Assembly: GCF_022808325.1 (NCBI RefSeq)
Contig: NZ_JALGCL010000001.1
Coordinates: forward strand, 663,780-727,779
Length of the DNA: 64,000 nucleotides
Direction of reading: 5' to 3'
Source: Cognatiluteimonas sedimenti
Lineage (GTDB): Bacteria > Pseudomonadota > Gammaproteobacteria > Xanthomonadales > Xanthomonadaceae
The translations under genes were made by a program, and so were the position numbers. Under the pieces are notes generated by a model. The model had not been told where the DNA came from and made no database searches. It worked only from the letters and a program-made list of their open reading frames with translations. Below, one piece after another: positions 1-8,045 of the stretch (position 1 is its first letter; each line of letters begins with the position of its first letter).

Positions 1-765
1 CTGCTGGCCGCCAACCAGCCGCTGACGCTGGCGCAGCTGCACGGCCTGTTCTCGCTGGACGAGCCGGCGCCCGACGGCAGCGTCGAACAGGCGCTGGCAA
101 CCCTGCAGGCGGGCAGCGAGGGGCGCGGCGTGGAGCTGGTCGAGCTGGCTTCCGGTTTCCGCTTCCAGGTCCAGGAAGACGTGCACCCCTGGGTTGCGCG
201 GCTGTGGTCGGAGCGACAGACCCGCTACACCCGCGCCACCCTGGAAACCCTGGCGCTGATCGCCTATCGCCAGCCGATCACCCGTGGCGAGATCGAGCAG
301 GTCCGCGGCGTAGCGGTCAACAGCAACATCATCAAGGCGCTGGAGGAGCGCGAGTGGATCCGCGTGGTCGGCCACCGCGACGTCCCCGGCAAGCCGGAAC
401 TGCTGGCCACCACCCGCACCTTCCTCGACTACTTCGGCCTCAAGCGCCTGGACGAGCTGCCGCCGCTTTCCGAACTCAAGGACATCGGCGAGCTGGAACC
501 GCAACTGCAGTTCGACCGCAACGACCCGGCCGTGGCCGGGATGGCGGTCGGCGACATGGCGCTGGACGCCGCCGACGGCGACATTCGCCCCGGCGACGGC
601 GCCGACGAATCCCCGTCCAGCGACCCGGACGAACCCGAAGCCGCGCCGGGCGAGCGCGCGGCGGACGAGAACGACATCGCACCAGACAACGCCGTCGAGA
701 CGACGACCGTTCCCGAATTGGAGGCTGCGTCCGACGGCCAGCCGGAGCATGAAAAAAATGACTGA
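1..765 (+). CDS. scpB: Segregation and condensation protein B (ScpB), 5' end outside window
   Basis: The frame is open from base 1, so the start codon lies upstream; 254 codons are visible. ScpB binds ScpA and SMC in the chromosome-condensing complex. The family signature is the winged-helix segment containing LIAYRQPITRGEIEQVRGV, followed by GHRDVPGKPELLATT and FLDYFGLKRLDELPPL. After that the protein runs into an Asp/Glu/Ala-rich tail of about 85 residues, which looks disordered. An internal GTG at 130 would give a shorter product, but conserved N-terminal sequence (NQPLTLAQL) continues upstream of it. The stop overlaps the start of rluB by 17 bases, as is common for scpA-scpB-rluB operons. 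Confidence 0.93.
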   Translation: MLAANQPLTLAQLHGLFSLDEPAPDGSVEQALATLQAGSEGRGVELVELASGFRFQVQEDVHPWVARLWSERQTRYTRATLETLALIAYRQPITRGEIEQVRGVAVNSNIIKALEEREWIRVVGHRDVPGKPELLATTRTFLDYFGLKRLDELPPLSELKDIGELEPQLQFDRNDPAVAGMAVGDMALDAADGDIRPGDGADESPSSDPDEPEAAPGERAADENDIAPDNAVETTTVPELEAASDGQPEHEKND

Positions 766-2449
766 AGACAAGGGCCGCAAGCTTTCGCTGAAACGCGGCG
801 ACACCAGCGCAGACGCGCCGCGCCTGGAGGAGCGGCTGCACAAGGTGCTGGCGCAGGCCGGGCTGGGCTCGCGCCGCGCGCTGGAACAACGCATCGCCGA
901 CGGCCTGGTCAAGGTCAACGGCGAGGTCGCGCAGGTCGGCGTGTCCGTGACCGGCGGCGACAAGATCGAACTCGACGGCCGCACCTTCGTCGCCAGTGCC
1001 CTGACCGAGCCGGCGCGGGTGCTGATGTACAACAAGCCCGAGGGCGAAGTGACCACGCGCGAGGATCCGGAGGGCCGCCCGACCATCTTCGAGGCCCTGC
1101 CCGCGCTGAAGGGCGCGCGCTGGATTGCGATCGGGCGCCTGGACATCAACACCACCGGCCTGCTGCTGCTGACCACCGACGGCGAGCTGGCCAACGCGAT
1201 GATGCATCCCTCGTTCGAGGTCGAACGAGAATACGTCTGCCGCGTGCGTGCGCCTGAAGGCGACGACGGCGTGTCCGACAAGCTGGTCGACCGCCTGCGG
1301 CGCGGCGTCGCGCTGGAGGACGGCCCGGCGAAGTTCGACGAAATCGAGCGCATCGGCGGCACCGACGTGCCCGACAAGGGCCGGCACGACTGGTTCCGGG
1401 TGCTGCTCAAGGAAGGCCGCAACCGCGAAGTGCGGCGGCTGTGGGAATCGCAGGGCTGCCAGGTCTCGCGGCTCAAGCGCATCCGCTATGGCAAGGTCGA
1501 GCTGCCGCAGCCGCTGCTGCGCGGCCAGTCGCAGGAACTGCCCGCCGACCGCGTCGAGGCATTGCGCAAGGAGCTGGGTCTCGAGGACGGCGCGCCGTCG
1601 GCACTGACGCTGCAGCCGGTGATCGGCCAGCGCAAGGCCGGCAAGTCGACGGTGCACGTCGGCGGCCAGCATCGCTCGCACGGTTACGTTGGCGGCCACA
1701 GCACCGCCGACGAAGGTCGCGAACTGCGCCGCTTCGACCACGTGCGCGAGGATCGCGGCCGCGGCCGTGGCGGCCCGCGCAAGCCCGGCGGCCTGACCGT
1801 CAGTGGCGAAGCCGCGGCCAAGCAGGTCAACAAGGCGTTCAAGCCCAAGGGGCCGCGCCAGCCCGGCCAGCGTGGCCCGCGCCGCGGCGACCAACAGCCC
1901 GGCGCCGGCCATGACGCCGGCAATCCGGCGGCGTTCCGCACCTGGTACGTGCCCGACGGCGTCACCACCGGTCCCAGCGGCCATCGCAATCCCGATGGCG
2001 CGCGCGGCCCGCGCAAGCCCTACGGCAACAAGCCGGCCGGCGCAGGCCGGCCGGGGGGCCCGCGTCCGGGCGGCGCGGGTGGGCCGCGCGGCGGCGGCCC
2101 CGGCTTCCAGGGGCGCGGCGAACGCGGCCCGGGCGGCGGCGGCTTCGGCGGCGAACGCAGCGGCCAGCGGGGTCCCGGTGGCGGACAGGGGCAGCGCAGC
2201 CCGCGTCCCTACGGCCATCCCGGCAATGCGCCGAGCTTCCCCTCCGACCACGCCAACCCCGGCAGCTTCAATCCCTACGGCGACAAGCCGCGTGGCGCGC
2301 GCCCTGGTGGCAGTCCCCGCCCCGGAGGGCGTCCGGGGGGCGGTCCGCGCCCCGGCGGTGCGGCCAGGCCCGGCGGGCCCAGGCCGGGCGGCCCGCGCGG
2401 CGGGCGCCCCGGGGGCGGCGGACGCGGCCCGCAGGGTGGCAATCGCTGA
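749..2449 (+). CDS. rluB: 23S rRNA pseudouridine(2605) synthase RluB with long Gly/Arg/Pro tail
   Basis: RluB isomerises U2605 of 23S rRNA. An S4 RNA-binding domain spans about residues 25-80, and the RsuA/RluB-type catalytic domain follows, with the nucleophile Asp132 in GRLDINTTG. The family is usually 250-300 residues; this protein has 566. From about residue 300 it is a low-complexity tail rich in Gly, Arg and Pro (repeated RPGG, PRPGG and GGPR units) resembling RGG-type RNA-binding tails. The ATG at 749 overlaps the end of scpB; a second ATG at 758 is an alternative start. The enzymatic assignment is strong. Any function for the tail is inference. Confidence 0.93.
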   Translation: MKKMTEDKGRKLSLKRGDTSADAPRLEERLHKVLAQAGLGSRRALEQRIADGLVKVNGEVAQVGVSVTGGDKIELDGRTFVASALTEPARVLMYNKPEGEVTTREDPEGRPTIFEALPALKGARWIAIGRLDINTTGLLLLTTDGELANAMMHPSFEVEREYVCRVRAPEGDDGVSDKLVDRLRRGVALEDGPAKFDEIERIGGTDVPDKGRHDWFRVLLKEGRNREVRRLWESQGCQVSRLKRIRYGKVELPQPLLRGQSQELPADRVEALRKELGLEDGAPSALTLQPVIGQRKAGKSTVHVGGQHRSHGYVGGHSTADEGRELRRFDHVREDRGRGRGGPRKPGGLTVSGEAAAKQVNKAFKPKGPRQPGQRGPRRGDQQPGAGHDAGNPAAFRTWYVPDGVTTGPSGHRNPDGARGPRKPYGNKPAGAGRPGGPRPGGAGGPRGGGPGFQGRGERGPGGGGFGGERSGQRGPGGGQGQRSPRPYGHPGNAPSFPSDHANPGSFNPYGDKPRGARPGGSPRPGGRPGGGPRPGGAARPGGPRPGGPRGGRPGGGGRGPQGGNR

Positions 2450-2490
2450 TCCGCCCCCGTGACCGGGGCGAAATCCGCTCCGGCTGCAAC

Positions 2491-2517
2491 ACGAAGGGCG
2501 CCATCGGCGCCCTTCGT
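2491..2517. terminator. Hairpin between convergent rluB and amidase genes
   Basis: A perfect 12-bp stem (acgaagggcgcc / ggcgcccttcgt) with a 3-base loop lies 42 bases after the rluB stop and 26 bases after the end of the convergent amidase gene. It is symmetrical and could end transcripts from both sides, but no clear T-tract follows on either strand. Confidence 0.6.
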
Positions 2518-2542
2518 ACATCCGCGATCCGGCTGGAGCGGT

Positions 2543-3355
2543 TCAGGCGAGCGTGAACGCATCCCCGTCCAGCATCGCCGGGAAACGCTCGCGGTGCGCG
2601 AGCAGCGCGTCCGCCCGCAGCGTGGTGGTGGTGACGATTTCCTCGTCGGTCGATTCGCTCAACGGATGGCCGAGGAAATCGACCACCACGCTGTCGCCCG
2701 CGTAGTGCAGGCCGTTGCCGTCGGTGCCGACGCGGTTGAGGCCGGCGACGAAGCACAGGTTCTCGATCGCGCGCGCGCGCAGCAGCGTCTTCCACGGATA
2801 CGCGCGTGCCGACGGCCAGTTGGCGACGTACAGCAGCAGGTCGTAATCCAGCCCTCCCGGCCGCTCGACGTCGAAGCGGTTGCGCGAATAGACCGGGAAG
2901 CGCAGGTCGTAGCAGACCAGCGGGCAGATCCGCCAGCCCTTCCACTCCACCGTCAGGCGCTCGCGGCCTGCGGCATAGCGTTCATGCTCCTTCGCGTAAC
3001 GGAACAGGTGGCGCTTGTCGTAGTGCCGCAGTCCACCGTCCGGGGTGGCGAAGAACAGGCGGTTGAAGACCTTGCCCGGCGAGGCGCAGTCGCCGTCACG
3101 CACCTGCACGCTGCCGGTGATCGCCGCGCCCAGCCGGTGCGACTGCTCGCGCAGCCAGTCCACGGTCGGGCCCTGCATCGTCTCGGCCTGGTCGATCGCC
3201 TCGTTGCTGAAACCGCTGGTGAAGGTTTCCGGCAGCAGCACCAGGTCGGTGTAGCCGCGCAGGGGCGCGACCAGGCGGCCGTAGTAGTCGCGGTTGCCGG
3301 CCGGATCGTGCCAGCGGGTGTCGCCCTGGACCAGTGAGATGCGGAGGTCCTGCAT
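2543..3355 (-). CDS. yafV: Nitrilase-superfamily omega-amidase (YafV type)
   Basis: This carbon-nitrogen hydrolase (270 residues from the chosen start) carries the complete nitrilase triad: Glu43 in LLPETFTSG, Lys114 in YDKRHLF and Cys148 in LVCYDLRFPV. The closest characterised relatives, YafV and Nit2, hydrolyse alpha-ketoglutaramate or alpha-ketosuccinamate. They repair the keto acids produced by glutamine/methionine transaminases. The next gene upstream on the same strand is a methionine-type aminotransferase, which fits that pairing. I chose the ATG at 3355 (MQDLRISLVQG) because the family begins there; an ATG at 3373 adds six residues. Confidence 0.88.
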   Translation of the reverse strand: MQDLRISLVQGDTRWHDPAGNRDYYGRLVAPLRGYTDLVLLPETFTSGFSNEAIDQAETMQGPTVDWLREQSHRLGAAITGSVQVRDGDCASPGKVFNRLFFATPDGGLRHYDKRHLFRYAKEHERYAAGRERLTVEWKGWRICPLVCYDLRFPVYSRNRFDVERPGGLDYDLLLYVANWPSARAYPWKTLLRARAIENLCFVAGLNRVGTDGNGLHYAGDSVVVDFLGHPLSESTDEEIVTTTTLRADALLAHRERFPAMLDGDAFTLA

Positions 3356-3392
3356 GTACGTCTCCAGTATCACGAACCGGTGTGGGTTCCTT

Positions 3393-3473
3393 GTGGGAGC
3401 GGCTTCAGCCGCGAGCTTTTCGAGGCAACGCCGGATTCCGGAACAAGGAGCTCGCGGCTGAAGCCGCTCCCAC
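3393..3473. repeat. REP-like palindrome, 25-bp perfect arms
   Basis: The arms at 3393-3417 and 3449-3473 are perfect reverse complements containing GTGGGAGCGGCTTCAGCC, separated by a 31-base spacer. The element sits between the amidase and the aminotransferase genes. A degenerate single arm occurs at about 52797-52821. This looks like a dispersed REP/REPIN-type repeat; it may also act as a transcript hairpin. Confidence 0.8.
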
Positions 3474-3482
3474 GTGGGGTTG

Positions 3483-4664
3483 CTACAGCTTCCGCAGCCG
3501 CTGGATCGCCGCGTCCAGCGTCGCCTCGTTCTTGGCGAAGCACAACCGCGCCAGGCGCTGGCCGGGGGGCGGATTCTCGTAGAACGGCGACAGCGGGATC
3601 GCGGCGACGCCGTGCTCGGTCGTCAGCCAGCGGCAGAACGCGAGGTCGTCGAGGTCGCTGACCGCCGAATAGTCCACCAGCTGGAAGTACCCGCCCGGCA
3701 CCGGCAGCGGCTTGAGCCGGGTCGACAGCAACTGCTCGCGGAAACGGTCGCGCTTGGCCTCGTAGAACGCGCCCAGCTGTTCGTAGTGTTCCGGCTCGGC
3801 CTGGATCATCGCCGCGAACGCATGCTGGGCCGGGGCGAAGCTGCAGAAGGTGTTGTACTGGTGCACCTTGCGGAATTCGGCGCTGAGCGCCGGCGGCGCG
3901 ATGCAGTAGCCGAGCTTCCAGCCGGTGCAGTGGTAGGTCTTGCCGAAGCTGGAGACCACGAACGCGCGCTCGCGCAGTTCCGGGTAGCGCAACACCGACT
4001 CGTGGCGCGCGCCGTCGAAGACGATGTGCTCGTACACCTCGTCCGAGAGCAGGAAGATGCCGGTACCGCGCAGCAGGTCCGCGATCGCTGCCATGTCGCC
4101 GGCATCCAGCATCGCGCCCGACGGGTTGTGCGGGCTGTTGATCAGCAGCATCCGCGTCTTCGCGGTGATGGCGGCGCGGACCAGGCCCCAGTCGGGGGCG
4201 AAGGTCAAGGGATCCAGCGGCACATGCATCGCGCGGGCCCCGGCCAGTTCGATCGCCGGTTCATAGCAGTCGTAGCACGGGTCCAGGACGATCACTTCCT
4301 CGCCCGGATGGACCACCGCGTGGACCGCGTCGAAGATCGCCTCCGAAGCGCCGGAAGTGACCGTGATCCCGGCGTCCACGTCGGGGCGCCAGCCGTAACA
4401 GCGCCCGGTCTTGTCGGCGATCGCCTGGCGCAGCGCCGGGATCCCGGTCATCGGCGGGTACTGGTTGTGGCCGGCGCGCATGGTCTTGTCCAGCTCGTCG
4501 ACAAGGCGGGCCGGCACGGCAAAGTCCGGGAACCCCTGGCCGAGGTTGACGGCCTGGTGCTCGGCCGCCAGCTGCGACATCACGGTGAAGATGGTGGTGC
4601 CTACCCGGGGCAGCTTGCTGGCGGGGGTCGGGGGCAGCGGGTGCAACGGCGGTGTCTCGGGCAT
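3483..4664 (-). CDS. ybdL: Class I/II PLP aminotransferase, methionine aminotransferase type (YbdL)
   Basis: At 393 residues this is a standard fold-type I aminotransferase. It shows the N-terminal NLGQGFPDF, the substrate/PLP motif NSPHNPSG near residue 177, SDEVYEHIVF, and the PLP lysine Lys242 in SSFGKTYHCTGWKLGY. The sequence is closest to YbdL/kynurenine aminotransferase-like enzymes that use methionine, phenylalanine or histidine with 2-oxo acids. With the downstream omega-amidase gene it could form a transaminase/omega-amidase pair for methionine salvage. Substrate choice is inferred from family resemblance and context only. Confidence 0.85.
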   Translation of the reverse strand: MPETPPLHPLPPTPASKLPRVGTTIFTVMSQLAAEHQAVNLGQGFPDFAVPARLVDELDKTMRAGHNQYPPMTGIPALRQAIADKTGRCYGWRPDVDAGITVTSGASEAIFDAVHAVVHPGEEVIVLDPCYDCYEPAIELAGARAMHVPLDPLTFAPDWGLVRAAITAKTRMLLINSPHNPSGAMLDAGDMAAIADLLRGTGIFLLSDEVYEHIVFDGARHESVLRYPELRERAFVVSSFGKTYHCTGWKLGYCIAPPALSAEFRKVHQYNTFCSFAPAQHAFAAMIQAEPEHYEQLGAFYEAKRDRFREQLLSTRLKPLPVPGGYFQLVDYSAVSDLDDLAFCRWLTTEHGVAAIPLSPFYENPPPGQRLARLCFAKNEATLDAAIQRLRKL

Positions 4665-4715
4665 CGGTGCAAGGCTGAATCGTTACAATATCGGACTTTG
4701 TAGCACGGTTGCAGG

Positions 4716-5213
4716 TTGTCGCTGGTGACACATAGCCCCTTGGAAGATGCCCGCGTCACCGCGTTGATGCAGGCGTACCTGGATGCCGAATACCGCTGGG
4801 AATGGGGCGGCGAGTGGTATCCGCTGCAGATCGGCGCGACCGCGCCGGACCTGGAGGCGACCTTCCCCGACGCCGCGGAGTTCGGCCTGCTCTCGGCCTG
4901 GAACCCGCAGTCGCTGGAACGCCCGGAGGAGACCAACCGTGCCGCCGATGCCACCCTGCACGCGGCGTTGCGCGCCAGCGGCGCCATCTACCGGCCCGGC
5001 TTCTCCTCGGCCCGCAACCGCAGCTGGCGCGAACCCAGCTGGGTGACGGTCGGCCTGCCGCTGGCCGACTTCGACGCCCTCGCCCTCCGCTTCGGGCAAC
5101 TCGGCACCCTTTTTTGCCGTCGTGGCGAGCCGATGCGGCTGCGGATGTACCACGCGCGGCCGGCAGCGGTCGCGGCGCCCTTCGTCGACTGGCTGCCGGC
5201 GGTCGCAGGCTGA
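4716..5213 (+). CDS. DUF3293 domain protein
   Basis: A 165-residue protein of unknown function matching DUF3293. Recognisable elements are a [15 protein letters not shown] segment near the N-terminus, [25 protein letters not shown], and a [17 protein letters not shown] end. No catalytic motif is obvious. The frame opens with TTG at 4716; a GTG at 4725 (VTHSPLED) is an equally good start. Its stop overlaps the ccmA ATG as TGATG, so it is probably co-transcribed with the cytochrome c maturation operon, although I know of no functional link. Confidence 0.8.
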   Translation: MSLVTHSPLEDARVTALMQAYLDAEYRWEWGGEWYPLQIGATAPDLEATFPDAAEFGLLSAWNPQSLERPEETNRAADATLHAALRASGAIYRPGFSSARNRSWREPSWVTVGLPLADFDALALRFGQLGTLFCRRGEPMRLRMYHARPAAVAAPFVDWLPAVAG

Positions 5214-5878
5214 TGCCCGACATCGCGCCGACCGCTCCGCCGCTGCTGGCCGTGCGCGGCCTGGCCTTCGCGCGCAACGAGCAGCCGGTATTCGGCCCCC
5301 TGGATTTCGACGTCGACGCCGGCGAGGCGCTGCTGGTGCAGGGCGACAACGGCGCCGGCAAGACCACCCTGTTGCGGGTGCTGGCCGGGCTGCTGCGTGC
5401 CGACGCCGGCACGATCGTCATCGACGGCCAGCCGGCACGGGCGTCGCTGCGCGCGCGCGCGATCAGCTACCTCGGCCACCTGCCGGCGCTGAAGGCGGAC
5501 CTGACCGCGCTGGAAAACCTGCAGTTCCTCTGCGGCCTGCACGGGCGCCGCCGCGGGCAGCGCCCGGACGACGCGTTCGGCATCGTCGGCCTGGGCGGGC
5601 ACCAGGACACGCTGCTGCGCCAGCTCTCGGCCGGGCAGAAGAAGCGCCTGTCGCTGGCGCGGCTGTGGCTGGCGCCGGCGCCGCTGTGGCTGCTCGACGA
5701 GCCCTATGCCAACCTCGACCTGGAAGGCATCAACCTGGTCAACCGCATGGTCCAGGCGCACCTGCGCGATGGCGGCGCCGCGCTGCTGACCACGCACGGC
5801 GCCTACGCGGCGCCGCCGGTGCGCACGCGCATGCTGGTGCTCGGCCGGGCCCAGCCCGCTTCGGCGGGGGCGGAGTAA
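5213..5878 (+). CDS. ccmA: Cytochrome c maturation ABC transporter ATP-binding subunit CcmA
   Basis: CcmA is the ATPase of the CcmABCD complex, which releases holo-CcmE for System I cytochrome c maturation at the inner membrane. The 221-residue protein shows Walker [10 protein letters not shown], the signature LSAGQKKR, Walker [13 protein letters not shown] and the switch histidine in TTHGAY. The start is fixed by the TGATG overlap with the upstream gene; longer readings of the frame run through unrelated sequence. It is the first gene of ccmABCDEFGHI. Confidence 0.96.
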   Translation: MPDIAPTAPPLLAVRGLAFARNEQPVFGPLDFDVDAGEALLVQGDNGAGKTTLLRVLAGLLRADAGTIVIDGQPARASLRARAISYLGHLPALKADLTALENLQFLCGLHGRRRGQRPDDAFGIVGLGGHQDTLLRQLSAGQKKRLSLARLWLAPAPLWLLDEPYANLDLEGINLVNRMVQAHLRDGGAALLTTHGAYAAPPVRTRMLVLGRAQPASAGAE

Positions 5879-5882
5879 CGCG

Positions 5883-6569
5883 ATGGAAGGCAGCCCGACC
5901 CTGTGGCCGGCAACCCGCGCGCTGATGCTGCGCGACCTGCGCCTGCTGTGGCGGCGCCGCGGCGATGCGCTGCAACCGGCGCTGTTCGCGCTGCTGGTGG
6001 TGGTGCTGTTCGCGCTGGCGCTGGGTGCCGAAGCGCAGGCGCTGGCGAAGGTCGCCTCCGCGGTGCTGTGGCTGGCGGTGCTGCTGGCCGGGTTGCTGGC
6101 GCTGGACACACTGTTCCGCGGCGACGCCGAGGACGGCTCGCTGGAGCAGTGGATGCTGGCGCCGGTACCGTTGGCCTGGCTGGTGCTGGTGCGCACCTTC
6201 ATGCACTGGGCGACCACGGCGCTGCCGCTGCTGGTGGCCACGCCGTTGCTGGCGGAACTGCTGCACCTGCCGCGCCCCCAGTTGCCGGTGCTGCTGGCAT
6301 CGCTGGCACTGGGCACGCCGCTGTTGAGCCTGCTCGGCGCGGTGGTCGCGGCGCTGACGGTCGGCATGCGCCGCTCCGGCATCCTGGTCGCGCTGCTGGC
6401 GCTGCCGCTGTACGTGCCGGTGCTGGTGTTCGGCGCCGGCAGCGTGGTCGCGGCGGCGCAAGGCCTGGACCCGGTCGGCGCGTTGCTGTTGCTGGCGGCC
6501 GGGCTGGTGCTGGCGCTGGTGCTGGCGCCGCTGGCGGCCGCTGCCGCGATCCGCATCGCGCTGTCTTGA
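5883..6569 (+). CDS. ccmB: Heme exporter membrane subunit CcmB
   Basis: A 228-residue protein with about six hydrophobic helices. It carries the family signature around DTLFRGDAEDGSLEQW near residue 80, followed by long Leu/Ala/Val helices. It is the integral membrane subunit of CcmAB(CD), working with the CcmA ATPase four bases upstream. Length and position are standard. Confidence 0.95.
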   Translation: MEGSPTLWPATRALMLRDLRLLWRRRGDALQPALFALLVVVLFALALGAEAQALAKVASAVLWLAVLLAGLLALDTLFRGDAEDGSLEQWMLAPVPLAWLVLVRTFMHWATTALPLLVATPLLAELLHLPRPQLPVLLASLALGTPLLSLLGAVVAALTVGMRRSGILVALLALPLYVPVLVFGAGSVVAAAQGLDPVGALLLLAAGLVLALVLAPLAAAAAIRIALS

Positions 6570-6653
6570 TGCAGGTCCGGACGGTCGCGTGATGCTGCAT
6601 GAGACAATGGCCACGTCCCCTTCCCCCGCACCGCCGGGACGCAGGAAAAGCGC

Positions 6654-7403
6654 ATGAACCCCGTGCTCCGCTGGTTCCACCAACTCGGTTCGCCACCGTA
6701 TTTCGACCGTTTCGCGGCGCGCTGGACGCCGTGGGCCTACGGGCTGGCGATCCTGGCGATGGCCTGCGGACTGTACGGCGCCCTGTTCGTGGTGCCGGCC
6801 GACTACCAGCAGGGCGACAGCTTCCGGATCCTCTACATCCACGTCCCCAGCGCGTGGATGAGCATGGCGATCTTCGCGCTGATGGCGCTCTACGCGGCGA
6901 TCGCGCTGGTGTGGCGGATCAAGCTGTGCGAAATCCTGGCGATGGCCTGCGCGCCGATCGGCGCTGCCTTCACCCTGGTCACGCTCGCCACCGGCTCGAT
7001 CTGGGGCAAGCCGATGTGGGGCACCTGGTGGGACTGGGACCCGCGCCTGACCACCGAGCTGGTCCTGCTGTTCCTGTACCTCGGCGTGATCGGCCTGTAC
7101 AACGCGATCGACGACCGCCGCGCCGCCGCGCGCGCCGCCGGCCTGCTGGCGATCGTCGGGGTCGCGCTGCTGCCGGTGATCCGTTACTCCGTCACCTGGT
7201 GGAACTCGCTGCACCAGGGCCAGACGATCCGGCTCCTGGGGCAGTCGTCGATGGACGCGAGCATGTTGCCGCCGCTGTGGTGGATGGTACTCGGCACGCA
7301 CATCTGGTTCGTCGGCTCGCTGCTGGCGCGGGCGCGCGCCGACAACCTGCGGCGGGAAGCCGGCAAGGACTGGGTCCGCAGGCTGGATGGGGCGACGGCA
7401 TGA
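6654..7403 (+). CDS. ccmC: Heme-handling protein CcmC
   Basis: CcmC belongs to the heme handling protein family. It binds heme through a periplasmic tryptophan-rich WWD motif and two histidines, and attaches it to CcmE. The 249-residue product shows the motif as WGTWWDWDPRLT and about six membrane helices. The ATG follows an AGGA-type ribosome site in caggaaaagcg. The gene is separated from ccmB by 84 bases, the widest gap in the operon, and overlaps ccmD by an ATGA. Confidence 0.96.
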   Translation: MNPVLRWFHQLGSPPYFDRFAARWTPWAYGLAILAMACGLYGALFVVPADYQQGDSFRILYIHVPSAWMSMAIFALMALYAAIALVWRIKLCEILAMACAPIGAAFTLVTLATGSIWGKPMWGTWWDWDPRLTTELVLLFLYLGVIGLYNAIDDRRAAARAAGLLAIVGVALLPVIRYSVTWWNSLHQGQTIRLLGQSSMDASMLPPLWWMVLGTHIWFVGSLLARARADNLRREAGKDWVRRLDGATA

Positions 7404-7564
7404 GTTACCAGGACTATGTCATTGCCGCATATGCGGTCTTCGCGGTCGTGCTGGCGTGGGATTTCGTTGCGCCACGACTGCAGCTGCGGCGTGAACTGCG
7501 CGCCGCCCGCCTGCGCGCCCAGCGCGCCGGCAACCGCAACCCGCAAACGGAGCCGACGCGATGA
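7400..7564 (+). CDS. ccmD: Heme exporter protein CcmD
   Basis: A 54-residue single-span membrane protein ([20 protein letters not shown], then an Arg-rich cytoplasmic tail). Small size, topology and place between ccmC and ccmE identify it. CcmD stabilises the CcmABC/CcmE assembly and helps release holo-CcmE. It overlaps ccmC (ATGA) at its start and ccmE by four bases at its end. Confidence 0.93.
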   Translation: MSYQDYVIAAYAVFAVVLAWDFVAPRLQLRRELRAARLRAQRAGNRNPQTEPTR

Positions 7565-8031
7565 ACCCCACCCGCAAACGCCGGCTGTGGCTGCTGCTGG
7601 CGCTGGTCGTGGCCGCCGCCATCGCCACCACGCTGGTCGCGCTCGCGTTGCAGCGCAACGTCGCCTACCTGTACACGCCCTCGGAAGTGCTTCGCGGGGA
7701 AGCCGGCGCGCATGCGCGCTTCCGCCTTGGCGGCATGGTCGCGGCCGATTCGTTCCGGCGCGCGCCCGGGTCGATGGAAGCGCACTTCGTGGTCGACGAC
7801 GGCGACGCGCGGTTGCCGGTGGTCTACACCGGGATCCTGCCCGACCTGTTCCGCGAGAAGCAGGCGGTGATCGCCACCGGGCGCATGCGCGGCGACACCT
7901 TCGTCGCCGAGCAGGTGCTGGCCAAGCACGACGAGACCTACATGCCCAAGGAAGTCGCCGACAAGATGGGCGCGGCGCACCGCAAGCACGACGTGCCGGC
8001 GTCCGCCGACGCCCCCGTGGACATGCGCTGA
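7561..8031 (+). CDS. ccmE: Periplasmic heme chaperone CcmE
   Basis: CcmE carries heme covalently in the periplasm between CcmABCD and the CcmF/H ligase. The 156-residue protein has an N-terminal membrane anchor (about residues 9-30), an OB-fold domain and the signature [10 protein letters not shown], with the heme-binding His123 and the accessory Tyr127. The soluble domain ends in a short His-containing flexible tail (AHRKHD), as usual. Confidence 0.96.
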   Translation: MNPTRKRRLWLLLALVVAAAIATTLVALALQRNVAYLYTPSEVLRGEAGAHARFRLGGMVAADSFRRAPGSMEAHFVVDDGDARLPVVYTGILPDLFREKQAVIATGRMRGDTFVAEQVLAKHDETYMPKEVADKMGAAHRKHDVPASADAPVDMR

Positions 8032-8045
8032 GCGTGGTCGCAGGC

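Noticed and set aside
476-2521. 681-codon minus-strand frame over scpB and rluB
   Set aside because: A by-product of the GC-rich repeat-encoding rluB tail; Ala/Arg/Gly composition and no motif.
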